64,000 nucleotides of DNA from Pirellulales bacterium (GTDB taxonomy: Bacteria; Planctomycetota; Planctomycetia; Pirellulales; Lacipirellulaceae): NCBI GenBank assembly GCA_019636345.1, contig JAHBXQ010000001.1, positions 934,150-998,149 of the forward strand, given 5' to 3'. Shown here in pieces: positions 21,100-30,819 of the stretch (positions within the stretch are counted from its first letter, which is position 1; the number at the start of each line of letters is the position of its first letter). The notes under the pieces were generated by a model. It did not search any database. It had not been told where the DNA came from and saw only the letters and a list, made by a program, of their open reading frames with translations. The position numbers were made by a program, and so were the translations under genes.

Positions 21100-22287
21100 T
21101 CAGGTCCGGTGCATATTTCGTAGCGTGGCGGAGGGCCAGGTCGAGACGTTTGACGACGACTCGCGTCGCGGAAGCGCCTTGGACTCGTAGATCGACTCGA
21201 TCAGCCGCTGGTAACCGGCGATCATCCCGGCGAGCGACCATCGCGATTCCACGAGCTCGCGTCCCGCGGCGCCAAGGCTGGCCCGCAACTGGTCGTCGGC
21301 CAGAAGCTTGAGCGTGGCGACGACGAACGCCGACTCGTCCCCCGCAGGAAACAACAGCCCCGTGGCGCCGTCGACGACCGTCTCGGCGACCGAGCCGACC
21401 CGCGCGGCGACGACCGGTTTGCCGCAAGCGAGGGCCTCGAGGATCGACACCGGGCTCGCTTCGTTGTGCGAGGTGAGGGCCAGCACGTCGATCGCGGCGA
21501 GCAACTCCGGGACGTCGCTCCGCGAGCCGAGGAAGCTGACCGACGGGGCGATCTCCAACTCCGCGACCAGCGACTCCAGCCCCGCGCGGCAAGGTCCGTC
21601 GCCGACGACGAGGAACCGCGCGGCGGGGCGCTCGGCCAGAATCCGCTTGGCGCCGCGGAGGAACAGCTCGTGGTTTTTCTCCGGCCGCAGCGCGGCGAGG
21701 ATTCCCACGACCGGCGTTTCCGGAGCGATGCCCAGCGAGGCGCGCATGGCGGTCGCGTCGCGCGGGGCGAAGCGGGCCGTATCGACGCCGTTGTAAATGC
21801 AGTGGACCTTCGCGCGGGGGAAGCCCTCGAAGTCGACCAGGAAGTCGGCGTGCGCGTCGGCCACCCCGATGAAGGCGTCGGTCCAGCGGGTGAGCATGCG
21901 ATTAAGCCGCCCGACCCCGTCGGGCCAGCCGGTGCTATGGAGCGCCGACGCGACGACCGGCACGCCCGCAAGTCGCGCGGCGATGCGGCCCCAGAACATC
22001 TTGTCCCCGGCGCCGACGGTGACGACCGCGTCGGCTCGGCGACAACGGAGCAGCCGGATCAACCGCGGCAGCACGCGGAGGTCGTATTTCGACGCGAGCA
22101 ACCGGCTATGGACCGGCAGCTCCGCGGCGAGCAGCTCGCCGAGCGGGCCGGGCTCTTTCAGGCAGACGATCTCCGGGGCGAACCGCGTGCGATCAAGCCC
22201 GCGCACGAGGTTCACGAGCAGCGTCTCCGCGCCCCCGACGGGAAGGCTCGTGGCGAGGAACGTCACGTTCAAGGGGCGAGGGGACAT
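21100..22287 (-). CDS. GT4-family glycosyltransferase
   Basis: GT-B-fold glycosyltransferase of 395 residues. The N-terminal domain starts MSPRPLNVTFLATSLPVGGAET with the GGAE motif typical of GT4 enzymes. The C-terminal domain has AALRPEKNHELFL, FLVVGDGPCR and the donor-site motif EASPVSILEALACGKPVV (an E-x7-E arrangement). It probably adds a sugar from a nucleotide donor to a lipid-linked glycan. The ATG at 22287 is chosen; the open frame upstream of it overlaps the flippase gene and has no GT sequence. It is the last gene of the minus-strand arm of the polysaccharide cluster. Confidence 0.88.
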   Translation of the reverse strand: MSPRPLNVTFLATSLPVGGAETLLVNLVRGLDRTRFAPEIVCLKEPGPLGELLAAELPVHSRLLASKYDLRVLPRLIRLLRCRRADAVVTVGAGDKMFWGRIAARLAGVPVVASALHSTGWPDGVGRLNRMLTRWTDAFIGVADAHADFLVDFEGFPRAKVHCIYNGVDTARFAPRDATAMRASLGIAPETPVVGILAALRPEKNHELFLRGAKRILAERPAARFLVVGDGPCRAGLESLVAELEIAPSVSFLGSRSDVPELLAAIDVLALTSHNEASPVSILEALACGKPVVAARVGSVAETVVDGATGLLFPAGDESAFVVATLKLLADDQLRASLGAAGRELVESRWSLAGMIAGYQRLIESIYESKALPRRESSSNVSTWPSATLRNMHRT

Positions 22288-22328
22288 GGCACGTCGTCGG
22301 CGGATTCGGAAGGACAGGGGGCGATCGC

Positions 22329-23885
22329 TCACACGCCGGCCGGAAGGCGACGCGCCGGGAGCAGCGCGCGAATCTTCTCCAGGCCGTCGAGGGCGAGTTG
22401 TTTCAGCTTGTCGCGCTCGGCGCGTGAAAACACGAGCGAGGTCGTGGGAGCCAGCAGGATGAGCGCCGCCGTCGCGATCAGCGCCGGCGCGGTTCCAAAC
22501 ACAAGCGCCGCGGGAGTCGCGGCGGCGATCCACACGCCGCGATCGACCTGCATGCCGTGCACGCGACTGAGCGCGAGCGACAACGCCAAGCAGACGGAGG
22601 TCGAGATCGCGGTGGCCACGACGGCTCCCAACAGCCCCCACATCGGCAAGAGCATGAAGTTGAGGATGACGTTGACGACCAATCCGCACGCCAGCGGGGC
22701 GGTCGACAAGCGGGTTCGTTCGGCGCACCACAGATAGTTCTGCGAGACCGAATAGATCGCGTACCACATGCACCCGGCCAAGGTCCACGGGAGCACGGCC
22801 AGGCCTTCGTCGTAGCGCCCCTGCAGCACCGTGCCGAACAACAGCGGCCCGGCGGCCAACACCGCGCCGCCGCACGCGAGCATGCCCAGCGAGGTCAGTT
22901 TGACGGCCAAGGCCATGCGGAACGACACCGACTCGCGGCGGCCTGCTTCCCAGTCGTGACTGAGGTGCGGCATGATCAGGCCGCTCAGCAGATCGGCGAC
23001 CGACACCAGCAGCAGCGGCACGATGCGGCTGCTGTGGTAGTGGCCCACCTGCTCCAGCGCTTCCGCGGGGCTCATGCCGGAGCAATGAATGATCATGTAC
23101 CGGTCCACCAGCGCAAACAGGTGGGTCAGCAGATTCGTCACCCAGAGGAAGAAGGCGAACCGCAGCAGCTTGGGCCAGAACTCGCGCTGGGGGAGCGCAT
23201 CGACGGCGGGCTCAAGGCCGCGAAACCCGGGCCAAGCCCAGACGAGCGCCCCCAGCGAGGCCGCCAGGCACGCGGCGCCGTAGGCGGTGATGATGTCGCT
23301 GACCGATTGCCCGCGCCACAGCATTGCCAGCGAGACGACCGCGAACAACAGACTCTGGACGAGATTCATCGCCGAAACGACGCGGTACAGCCGCAAGGCG
23401 GTCAGCACCGAGGTGACGGTATGGTGAAGGATGATCGCCCCCAAGCACAGGCTCATGCCGCGCACCACGGGGGCGTTGTCCGCCTCGCCGAAAACGAACA
23501 CGGCCAGCGGTCCGGGGAGCAGTGCGGCCAACAGCATGGCAATTCCCGCGCAACCGACCGTCCACGCCGTCGCCCGCCGGAGGAACGTCCGCAGGTGGCC
23601 CCGCGCCCGGTAGTGCTCGGCATAGCGACCGAACGACCCTGGCACGCCGAGCACCGCCAGCGGCGCCGCGAACAACAGAAAGCTGTACGCCATCTCCCAT
23701 TGCCCGAGGACCTCGGGGCTGAGCCAGCGGCAGAACAGGATCCCGCGCCCGAAGCCGACCGAGCGCTGAATCACGGTGACGGCAAGCAAAATGACGACGC
23801 TCGCGGCCAAGGTGTCGGCCTTGAGCGTTCGCCGACCGTCGTGCGGAGCGGACGAGTTCACGGGCTTGTGGGCGGGAGACGCCAT
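22329..23885 (-). CDS. Wzx-like polysaccharide flippase (MOP superfamily)
   Basis: Membrane protein of 518 residues with about 14 helices, starting VVILLAVTVIQRSVGFGRGILFCRWLSPEVLG, a typical RfbX/Wzx or MurJ-like beginning. It would flip lipid-linked oligosaccharides across the inner membrane. The C-terminal 40 residues are charged and cytoplasmic. Family assignment is by topology and the N-terminal pattern; the substrate is unknown. It lies 41 bp upstream of the GT4 gene and 67 bp downstream of the deacetylase gene on the same strand, so the arm looks like one transcription unit. Confidence 0.85.
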   Translation of the reverse strand: MASPAHKPVNSSAPHDGRRTLKADTLAASVVILLAVTVIQRSVGFGRGILFCRWLSPEVLGQWEMAYSFLLFAAPLAVLGVPGSFGRYAEHYRARGHLRTFLRRATAWTVGCAGIAMLLAALLPGPLAVFVFGEADNAPVVRGMSLCLGAIILHHTVTSVLTALRLYRVVSAMNLVQSLLFAVVSLAMLWRGQSVSDIITAYGAACLAASLGALVWAWPGFRGLEPAVDALPQREFWPKLLRFAFFLWVTNLLTHLFALVDRYMIIHCSGMSPAEALEQVGHYHSSRIVPLLLVSVADLLSGLIMPHLSHDWEAGRRESVSFRMALAVKLTSLGMLACGGAVLAAGPLLFGTVLQGRYDEGLAVLPWTLAGCMWYAIYSVSQNYLWCAERTRLSTAPLACGLVVNVILNFMLLPMWGLLGAVVATAISTSVCLALSLALSRVHGMQVDRGVWIAAATPAALVFGTAPALIATAALILLAPTTSLVFSRAERDKLKQLALDGLEKIRALLPARRLPAGV

Positions 23886-23952
23886 GGCGGAGTCGAGTAA
23901 GCGGGACGGCGATGTTGGCGTGAGCGCGGGCGAGGGAGCTTGGCGGGGCGAG

Positions 23953-24807
23953 CTAGAAGCCGATTCGATAATCCCCTGCCCGATATCGCTGCACGCCGCG
24001 CAGCTTGCGGGGGTCGACGGTCAGCCAGTTGCAGAACTGCGACCAACTGGGATCGCCGTGAATGCGTTGGAGATGAAAGGGGTCGTCGCCGGGCAGGTTG
24101 TAACCGCCGTAGGCCGAGCAGACCCCCCAGAACCCGGCGTGGAACGCAATCCGAAACGCCGCTTCGGAGAGATTCTCGCGAAGCCCGAACGGAAAGGCGA
24201 AATATCGGACCGGCCGTTCGATCAGCAGTTCCAGATCGTGCTTCGAGCCGACGATCTCGTCGTAGAGTCGGGACTCGTCGGCGATCGCCCCCAAGTCGGC
24301 GTGCGAGCGGGTGTGAGCCCCGATTTCGACCCCGGCGCGGGCAAGCTCTTGAATTTCCTGGGGAGTGTTCGGCGCGAGTTTCAGCCCCACGTTCTTGTCA
24401 TGCTCGAACGGTTTGCCCGTGAGAACGTGCTCCGTCGCCACGAAGTACGCGAACGGAACCTGCTGGTCGATCAGCCAGGGGATCGCCGCCTGCATGTTGT
24501 CGGCGTAGCCGTCGTCGAACGTGATGCAGACCACCGGTTCGCTGCTGTGGCCGCGGGCGATGCGCTGTTGAGCGTCGACGAGCGAGACGATTTCGTACCG
24601 TTCGCGGATCCAGCGGATCTGCTTTTGAAATCGTTCGACCGAGATCGTCCAGTCGGTCGGGTGTTCGTCGGCGACGCGGTGGTAGAACAGCGCAATGACC
24701 GGCTCGAGCCCCTCGGCGGCGCGGCGGGCGCCTGCTTGGCGGCGCATGGGCAAGCTCGCCAGGTAGTACATCCCCAGGAGCGAGTCGCGACAGGCTTGCG
24801 GCAACAT
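23953..24807 (-). CDS. Polysaccharide deacetylase (NodB-homology domain)
   Basis: Protein of 284 residues of carbohydrate esterase family 4, removing acetyl groups from amino sugars. The NodB motifs are TFDDGYADN (motif 1, catalytic base Asp and metal Asp), HTRSHADLG (motif 2, the two metal His) and RYFAFPFGL (motif 3). No signal peptide is apparent, so a cytoplasmic or membrane-associated role on lipid-linked sugars is likely. ATG at 24807 (MLPQACRDSLLG) was preferred to a start 29 codons upstream, which lacks homology-like sequence. It sits between the flippase and the acetyltransferase-like gene. Confidence 0.88.
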   Translation of the reverse strand: MLPQACRDSLLGMYYLASLPMRRQAGARRAAEGLEPVIALFYHRVADEHPTDWTISVERFQKQIRWIRERYEIVSLVDAQQRIARGHSSEPVVCITFDDGYADNMQAAIPWLIDQQVPFAYFVATEHVLTGKPFEHDKNVGLKLAPNTPQEIQELARAGVEIGAHTRSHADLGAIADESRLYDEIVGSKHDLELLIERPVRYFAFPFGLRENLSEAAFRIAFHAGFWGVCSAYGGYNLPGDDPFHLQRIHGDPSWSQFCNWLTVDPRKLRGVQRYRAGDYRIGF

Positions 24808-24903
24808 CGGTCGAGCCTCGTGGCAGTCGTAACCAGTGATTCGTAAACAATGAGCCCCCGGCCAAGCGAGCCGCGGCGTCCCCGCCCGCGGCAAGCGTCG
24901 CCG

Positions 24904-26133
24904 TCAACCGAACCTTCTCGTCGCCTGCCGGGCGTAGCGCGCCGCCCGTCGTACGGCGCGGCGGGCTTGGTAGCGCGCTTGCGCCCCAAACCGCGGCGGC
25001 ACGGCAAACAATTCGTGCGTGGCGTGCGGTTCGGCTCGCCAGTGGGCTTTGTAGGGTTCGTCGCCGCGGAGGAGATCGAACCGGCGAACCCCTTCGGCCA
25101 GGGCTCGCTTGAGCGTGGCGATCATCGAGAGCCGACCCGGCTCCGCATCTGCGGCGTCAGGATCGAGCCCCCCTTGGTAAGCGAACGCGACCCCGCCGCG
25201 ACAAAAATGGTACTCGGCCGCCGCGGGGCGCCCCGCGAGTTCCAGCCACGACAATCGCAACTCCCCGGCGGCGAGCAACTGCTCGGCGACGTCGCGGTGA
25301 AACGCGGCCCACCGCGGCCAGGAGAAGCACCCTGGCTCGCCCAGCGAGCGTCGTCGGCGTTGGTGCAGGAGCGCCAGCACCTGCCACCCTTCGTCGAAGT
25401 CCGTCGGCGATTCGACGAGTCGCCAATTGGCTTGGGGCGAATCGAGCACGCGGGTTTCCAGTCGCCGGAGTTGCTTACGGTGCGACTTCGACTGCAGCGC
25501 CAAGAACGAATCCCAATTCCCCGGAAGATCGATCGACCAGCACGCCGGTCCTGGGCGCCGCTCCAGCAGCGCTCCGCGCTCGGAGAGCGCGACCGCCAGG
25601 GCCGCCACGGCTTCGTCGGCGTCGTCGATCGCGTCGAACTGCAACAGATCCCAGTCGCCGTCATGCATCAACTGCGAGGCCAACTCCGCGGCCGCGGCCC
25701 GTGCGCGTCCCGGTCGAGCGAGCAATCCGAGGTGATCGCTGCACACCTCGCCGTCGCCGAGCAATCGCACCGTGCGTCCGGCGACGGGATGGGAGTCGAC
25801 GTAGCAAGGCAACGCCGCCGCGAGCTGCGGTTCGCCGACCCCGTCGTCGTCGATCGCCAGCAGCACGCGCAGCGTCTTGCGACGTCGCGGGTCGCGCTCG
25901 CCGTAGTGCTTCCACCACGTCGACAGCCAGCGCCACGTGCGGAACGTGCAGTCTCCGGCCAAGCCGTCCCATTGAGACTGCCAGCGTTGCCAGGCGTTCA
26001 GGTTGTCGCAGCAGTCGATTCGCATGGATCGTATCGGTCGTGACGGCGGAACCGGCGGCTCGGAGCGACGCGCCGCAGTGCGCAGCACGACCCCGGTCGC
26101 CGGGTCCGTCCCGGTTTGTTCTGTGGCAACCAT
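24904..26133 (-). CDS. GNAT/FemAB-like acetyltransferase (CelD/BcsL type)
   Basis: Protein of 409 residues with a duplicated GNAT-like fold of the acetyltransf_6 (CelD/BcsL) class, often found in exopolysaccharide clusters. Family-like features are the start WQSQWDGLAGDCTFRTWRWLSTWWKHYG, the central FDEGWQVLALLHQRRRRSLGEPG and the C-terminal RGGVAFAYQGGLDPDAADAEPG followed by FDLLRGDEPYKAHW. It probably modifies a surface glycan or a sugar precursor. The ATG at 26133 is used; a second ATG at 26025 (MRIDCCDNLNAW) starts closer to the conserved region and is equally possible. First gene of the minus-strand arm. Confidence 0.78.
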   Translation of the reverse strand: MVATEQTGTDPATGVVLRTAARRSEPPVPPSRPIRSMRIDCCDNLNAWQRWQSQWDGLAGDCTFRTWRWLSTWWKHYGERDPRRRKTLRVLLAIDDDGVGEPQLAAALPCYVDSHPVAGRTVRLLGDGEVCSDHLGLLARPGRARAAAAELASQLMHDGDWDLLQFDAIDDADEAVAALAVALSERGALLERRPGPACWSIDLPGNWDSFLALQSKSHRKQLRRLETRVLDSPQANWRLVESPTDFDEGWQVLALLHQRRRRSLGEPGCFSWPRWAAFHRDVAEQLLAAGELRLSWLELAGRPAAAEYHFCRGGVAFAYQGGLDPDAADAEPGRLSMIATLKRALAEGVRRFDLLRGDEPYKAHWRAEPHATHELFAVPPRFGAQARYQARRAVRRAARYARQATRRFG

Positions 26134-26441
26134 AGGTCAGCCGCGTCGCGGGGGGACGGTCGAGACCCCTTCGTTCGTTCGGATCGCCGCCGAATGCGCT
26201 GGTCGGAAGGGTGGCCCGGGTCGAAGCGAAGCCTCGGGGCGGCAAACGAGCGCTTGGCCAGCCCGACGAATTCGGGCTGGCTGCAATTCGCCCAAGCCGC
26301 CCGCCCGGAGGATCCTCGTGGCCTTTTCGCCTCATCCCCCGAAGAGCCGCACCCCGGCGGTGCGTAAGCTACGCTCCCGTAGCGAGTTATCCGTCCCGCT
26401 TTCGGGGGCGGTGCGCACTTCGTGCCCGGAAGGACCAATCC
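26134..26441. other. Divergent intergenic region of the polysaccharide cluster
   Basis: Stretch of 308 bp between divergent arms that should carry promoters for both. It contains a hairpin GCCAGCCCGA / TCGGGCTGGC (26257-26266 and 26272-26281) with a 5-nt loop. No clear -10/-35 pairs were found by eye. Confidence 0.5.
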
Positions 26442-28316
26442 ATGTCCGCTGAGTTCGCCCCAATTTGGCCCCCCGCGGCGGCACGAGGCGCCGTCGCGCG
26501 GTTTAAGTGGTACGTCCTCGCGCCGACGATCGCGTGCGGCGCGCTGGCGACCGCCTACGCGGCGGTCATGCCGCGGTACTGGCAGGCCTCGCAGGGGCTC
26601 GTCGTACGGCAAGAAGCGGTCGGCGGGGCCGATCGTCGGCCTGGGCAGTTCGCCGACCTGTACGAGATGCGCACCCTGCAGGAAACGATCCTCGAACTCG
26701 CAAAGAGCCGACAGGTCGTCGAGGCGACCCTCGCCGCGGTCGACGCGGCGATGGGCCCCGAGGCCCCCGTCACGAAGCCGACCGACGAAGCCGTCGACGA
26801 ATTCCGCGAGCGGCTCAAGATGCTCCCCCCCGGCGGCGCCGAGTTCGGCAAGACCGAGGTGTTTTACTTCCACGTGAAGGACCGCGACCGGCGACGGGCC
26901 GTCTTGCTGGTCAGCGAGCTCTGTCGCCAACTCGACTCGCGGTTGCAGGAATTGCGCGAGGAACGCGGCCGCAGCCTCGTCGCGGAACTGGAGCAACAGG
27001 TCCTGCTGGCCGAAGAAGGTCATGCGGTCGTGACCAACTCGCTCGAGGAATTTGAAACCTCGGTCGGTTCCGATCTGGGAGAACTGCGGTTGCTTCACTC
27101 GGCGTCCAGCGGGCAGAGCGATTTGCGGCTGCAACTGGTCACGCTCGAAGGGGAGGCTCGCCGCTATCAGGCCCAGGCCCGCGACGCAGGGCAACTTCTG
27201 GAATTGCTCACGGCGGCCCAGCAGAATCCTGCTCAACTCGTGACCGTTCCCAGCTCGCTGCTGGGGTCGCAGCCGGTGTTGCGGCGGCTCAAGGACGGGT
27301 TGGTCGACGCCCAGTTGGCCACGGCCCGCTTGCGGGGGACCCGGTCTGAGGATCATCCGCGGGTTGAGGCGGCCATCGAGGCCGAGGCCCGCATCCGTCG
27401 CGACCTCCGCCAGGAACTGGCCGCGGCGATTGAAAATGCGGCGGCGGACCGAGCCCTTGCCAATCAGCGGCAGGCCGACGTCGAGACGCAACTGGCGGAC
27501 TTGCAGAAACGCCTCACCCGGCTGGCCGAGGAGCGGGCCGTCTACTCGAACCGCGTGGCCGCAGTGGACGACAGTCGCGAGACGCTCAACCGGGCCCGCC
27601 AGAAGCTGAACTCCGCCCGGGCGACGGCGGCCTCGGCCCATACGACCAGTCTGGTGACGCCGCTCGATGAACCGGAAACGGGGACGCACCCCGAGGGCCC
27701 CGGGCGAGCGATGGTCGCCGGCGCCGGCTGGATCGGCGGGTTCATGCTGGGGTTGGGCGTGCTCATGCTCGCCATCGGCCCCACTTTGGGCGTTCCCCCC
27801 ACGACGGCCTCCGCGACAGCGGCGCGGCAGCCGAGCGAGTCTCAAACCTCGCACAACAACCAAGCGCACTTCCCTGCGGGGACGCCCCCCGAACCGGCGT
27901 CGACCCTCAAGGAAACGACTTGTCCAGCGCCTCGGCGCGCCGTCGCTGCGGTCGCGCTCCAGCCTCCCGCCAAGCAGCCGAAGGCGAGTTCCTCGTCGGC
28001 CCCCCCGGTCGTCGCGGTCGAATCGGAGTCGGAGTGGTGGGAACATCCCAAGATCTCTCCTACTCCGGCGGTGCAGGAAGCTTCTCGGCCCTCGCCTCCC
28101 GCCGTCGAGAAGCCGGCGTTTGTCGAGAGCCGTCCCGTGGCGCCCGCGCCTCCGACGCCGCCTCCGACTCCGTCGCCGACGTTGCCCCTGGCCGCGACAG
28201 AGGTCCCGTCGCCCGTGTTGCCGAGCCCCCCTGGGACCCTCGACTCTGGAGCGTCGAGGGCCTTCGCCGGACAAACCTTGGAGCAACTCGTCGACGCTCT
28301 GACCGAGTCGCACTGA
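26442..28316 (+). CDS. Wzz/GumC-like polysaccharide chain-length or export protein
   Basis: Protein of 624 residues with an N-terminal membrane helix (about 24-45), a long periplasmic coiled-coil region (about 130-420) and a second helix (about 435-455), the topology of polysaccharide co-polymerases. The N-terminal motif PRYWQASQGLVVRQE and the central LRGTRSEDHPRVEAAIEAEARI resemble the Wzz/GumC pattern. After the second helix the last 165 residues are Pro/Ala/Ser-rich and low complexity, with no BY-kinase P-loop. ATG at 26442 has GGAAGGA upstream. It probably sets chain length or spans the periplasm for export, together with the ligase and glycosyltransferase that follow. Confidence 0.82.
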   Translation: MSAEFAPIWPPAAARGAVARFKWYVLAPTIACGALATAYAAVMPRYWQASQGLVVRQEAVGGADRRPGQFADLYEMRTLQETILELAKSRQVVEATLAAVDAAMGPEAPVTKPTDEAVDEFRERLKMLPPGGAEFGKTEVFYFHVKDRDRRRAVLLVSELCRQLDSRLQELREERGRSLVAELEQQVLLAEEGHAVVTNSLEEFETSVGSDLGELRLLHSASSGQSDLRLQLVTLEGEARRYQAQARDAGQLLELLTAAQQNPAQLVTVPSSLLGSQPVLRRLKDGLVDAQLATARLRGTRSEDHPRVEAAIEAEARIRRDLRQELAAAIENAAADRALANQRQADVETQLADLQKRLTRLAEERAVYSNRVAAVDDSRETLNRARQKLNSARATAASAHTTSLVTPLDEPETGTHPEGPGRAMVAGAGWIGGFMLGLGVLMLAIGPTLGVPPTTASATAARQPSESQTSHNNQAHFPAGTPPEPASTLKETTCPAPRRAVAAVALQPPAKQPKASSSSAPPVVAVESESEWWEHPKISPTPAVQEASRPSPPAVEKPAFVESRPVAPAPPTPPPTPSPTLPLAATEVPSPVLPSPPGTLDSGASRAFAGQTLEQLVDALTESH

Positions 28317-28353
28317 TCATCGATTCCTGACGGGCGCCGCGTTCGTTGAAACC

Positions 28354-29772
28354 ATGCCAGTCGTGCTTGCCATCCTGGCGCTTGCCGCCCTCGCGTGGGG
28401 CGTCGCTCTCGGGCGGCGCTTGCCGATGCTGGCTGCCTGCGCCGCGATGATTGCGCTGGGCTACGTCCTGGGACCCCCGCTGTGGAGCCCCAAGGTCGGC
28501 CCCGTGACGCTCACGGTCGATCGCCTGCTGATCGGCGGACTCGCGACGCTGTTCGTTTGGCAGTGGCGCACGGGCGCAGCGCGGTGGCGATCCCTCACCG
28601 GCGTCGACCTCGCACTGATCGCCTTGTTGGCCTATCTCACGGTCCGCACGGCGCTCACCCCGGCGCCAGATGCGGTGCGATCGAGCGTCGGCCCGTGGTG
28701 GCGGCTGTTGGCGGCGTTCTGGATCCCGGCGGGGTTGTACTTTTTCGCGCGCTCGGCGCAGCTCGATGAAATCAATTGGCGGCGAATGGTGCGCGTGGTG
28801 ATCGCCTTGGGCGCCTACTTGGCGTTCACGGCCGTTGCTGAAGTGACCAAGCAGTGGTGGGCGGTTTTCCCCCGGTATATCGCCGATCCGACGCTCGGCG
28901 AGCACTTCGGTCGTGCCCGTGGCCCGGCCCTCATGTCGGCCAGCTTGGGGGTGTACCTGACCTACGCCTTCTGGGCGGCGTGGCTGTCGTGGCCGTCGGC
29001 GAGCCGCTGGGGCCGGACGGTGCTGCTGGCGATGCTGGGAGCGACGGCCCTGGGGGTGTTCCTCACGTTCACCCGCTCGACGTGGCTGGGACTTGCCGGC
29101 GGGTTGGCCGTGCTTCCGATCCTGCAGGCGCCGCGCCGGTGGCGGCTCCCCTTGGCCGGGGCATGCGGAATCGCCGTCGTTGCGGGGGGGCTCTTGCTGG
29201 GGGGAACCGTGGCCCACATGGGACGTCACGACGCCGCCGGCGCCGAGGCCGGCGCGGCCGAGCATTCCGTCTACCAACGGGCTTCGTTTGTGATCGTCTC
29301 GATGCGGATGTTTCGCGACGCCCCGGCGTGGGGGCACGGCTTTGGACGGTTCTATGACAAGAAGCTCCCCTACATCAGCGACCGTTCCCAGCAGATCGAA
29401 CTCGATTCGATTCGCGGGCTCGATCACCACAACACGTTGCTCAGCATCCTGACCGAAACGGGGCTTGTCGGTTTCGGACTGTACATGACGCTGCTTGTCG
29501 CTTGGACGCGTGCGGCATGGGATCTGTGGCGCGACGAGGCGCGCCCGGCTTGGCAGCGGCGTCACGGAGTCTTCACCCTGGGGGTGATCATCGCCTATCT
29601 GGCGTCGGCGCTCTTCCACGACCTCACTCTCTCCCCGACTGAGCATTGGATGTTGTTTCTGGCGAGCGGCGTCGCCTCGGGATTGCTGAGCGCCAGTCGC
29701 GCGCCGGCGACGAACCGGGCCCCCAGCGTCTCGCCGACGCGCTCCCACAACTGGGAGCCCCTGGCGACGTGA
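28354..29772 (+). CDS. O-antigen ligase-like (Wzy_C) membrane protein
   Basis: Polytopic protein of 472 residues with about 11 helices and a large periplasmic loop with GHGFGRFYDKKLPYISDRS and LDHHNTLLSILTETGLVGF, the H/N-rich signature of the Wzy_C/O-antigen ligase family. It would polymerise or ligate the glycan on the periplasmic face. It starts 37 bp after the Wzz-like gene and ends about 100 bp before the WecG/TagA-like gene, so the three form a plus-strand unit. The C-terminal 40 residues are hydrophilic. Confidence 0.85.
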   Translation: MPVVLAILALAALAWGVALGRRLPMLAACAAMIALGYVLGPPLWSPKVGPVTLTVDRLLIGGLATLFVWQWRTGAARWRSLTGVDLALIALLAYLTVRTALTPAPDAVRSSVGPWWRLLAAFWIPAGLYFFARSAQLDEINWRRMVRVVIALGAYLAFTAVAEVTKQWWAVFPRYIADPTLGEHFGRARGPALMSASLGVYLTYAFWAAWLSWPSASRWGRTVLLAMLGATALGVFLTFTRSTWLGLAGGLAVLPILQAPRRWRLPLAGACGIAVVAGGLLLGGTVAHMGRHDAAGAEAGAAEHSVYQRASFVIVSMRMFRDAPAWGHGFGRFYDKKLPYISDRSQQIELDSIRGLDHHNTLLSILTETGLVGFGLYMTLLVAWTRAAWDLWRDEARPAWQRRHGVFTLGVIIAYLASALFHDLTLSPTEHWMLFLASGVASGLLSASRAPATNRAPSVSPTRSHNWEPLAT

Positions 29773-29873
29773 GCCCCCCTCGAACAGCCGCCGCAAAGAC
29801 CGGATGTCCCCTGGTTCATGACTCGAAGTCAAACCGTTCACCCTCCCTTGCCGACAACCCCAGACGTTTGGCC

Positions 29874-30677
29874 ATGACCGAACTCCAGCAACCGACCTCG
29901 CCGCGCGTGCGGCTCTTGGGAATGGACGTCGACGCGCTCGACATGCCGGCCGCCGTCGAACGGGTTTGGCAGTGGTGTCGCGCCGAGGCGAGCTCCGCGT
30001 GTCGCTACGTCGTCACCCCCAACGTCGATCATGCGGTCATGCTGCAAACGAGCGGGGCGCTGCGAACCGCGTACGCCGGGGCCGCGCTCGTGCTGGCCGA
30101 CGGGGCGCCGGTCGTGTGGGCGTCGCGGCTGTTGCGGCGACCGCTGCCGGAACGGGTTGCCGGGAGCGACCTGGCGCCGGCGATCTTCGAACATGCCACG
30201 CAGTCGACTCGCGGCGCCGACGCCCCTCCTTTGCGCGTGTTCCTCCTGGGTGCGGCGCCGGGAGTCGCCGATCGGGCCGCAGCGCGGATCACGGCTCGCT
30301 GGCCGGGCGTCGAGGTGGTCGGCACGTTGTCGCCGCCGCTGGGGTTTGAACGCGACTCGGTCGAGAACGAGCGGATCCTTGCCGCGGTCGCCGCGGCGGC
30401 GCCGGACCTCGTGCTGCTGGGGCTCGGCGCCCCGAAGCAAGAGCTGTGGATTGGCGAGCATGCCCCCCGCTTGCGGGTCAAGGCCGCGCTCTGCATCGGC
30501 GCCACGATCGACTTCCTGGCCGGCGAGAAACGCCGCGCTCCACGGTGGATGCAGCGACTGGGGCTCGAATGGTTCCACCGCCTGGCGACCGAGCCGCGCC
30601 GGTTGGCCGCCCGCTACGCCCGCGATGCCTGGATCTTTCCGCGACTGGTGTGGCGCGACTGGCGCACCACCCTGTAG
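29874..30677 (+). CDS. WecG/TagA/CpsF-family glycosyltransferase (GT26)
   Basis: Protein of 267 residues. Conserved motifs in order: TPNVDHAVML (near residue 45), LADGAPVVWASRLL, RVFLLGAAPGVADRAA, LLGLGAPKQELWI and CIGATIDFLAGEKRRAPRWMQRLGLEWFHRLATEPRRL. These define the WecG/TagA family, which uses UDP-sugars such as UDP-ManNAcA or UDP-ManNAc to extend undecaprenyl-PP-linked GlcNAc. It is therefore a likely early step in synthesis of this cluster's glycan. ATG at 29874 is chosen; the frame is open upstream but overlaps the ligase gene. Confidence 0.93.
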   Translation: MTELQQPTSPRVRLLGMDVDALDMPAAVERVWQWCRAEASSACRYVVTPNVDHAVMLQTSGALRTAYAGAALVLADGAPVVWASRLLRRPLPERVAGSDLAPAIFEHATQSTRGADAPPLRVFLLGAAPGVADRAAARITARWPGVEVVGTLSPPLGFERDSVENERILAAVAAAAPDLVLLGLGAPKQELWIGEHAPRLRVKAALCIGATIDFLAGEKRRAPRWMQRLGLEWFHRLATEPRRLAARYARDAWIFPRLVWRDWRTTL

Positions 30678-30782
30678 CGACCGACTCGGAGACAGTCGCT
30701 CGGGACGCATCGCCGCAGAGTTCGCAGCGACCGCGGAGAAGGCGAATCTCAAGCCCCAACAACCAATCCGGATCAATGTGCG

Positions 30783-30819
30783 CTCATTGGTCATTGGAGC
30801 TTGGTCATTGGTCATTGAA
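30783..30819. repeat. Short direct repeats of TTGGTCATTG type
   Basis: Within 40 bp the phrase TCATTGGTCATTG occurs twice, separated by GAGCT. It lies in the 255-bp gap before the sulfatase-like gene. It looks like a small slipped repeat and no function is evident. Confidence 0.6.

Noticed and set aside
22288..23085. In-frame upstream extension of the GT4 gene
   Set aside because: It overlaps the flippase coding sequence in another frame and has no glycosyltransferase features.
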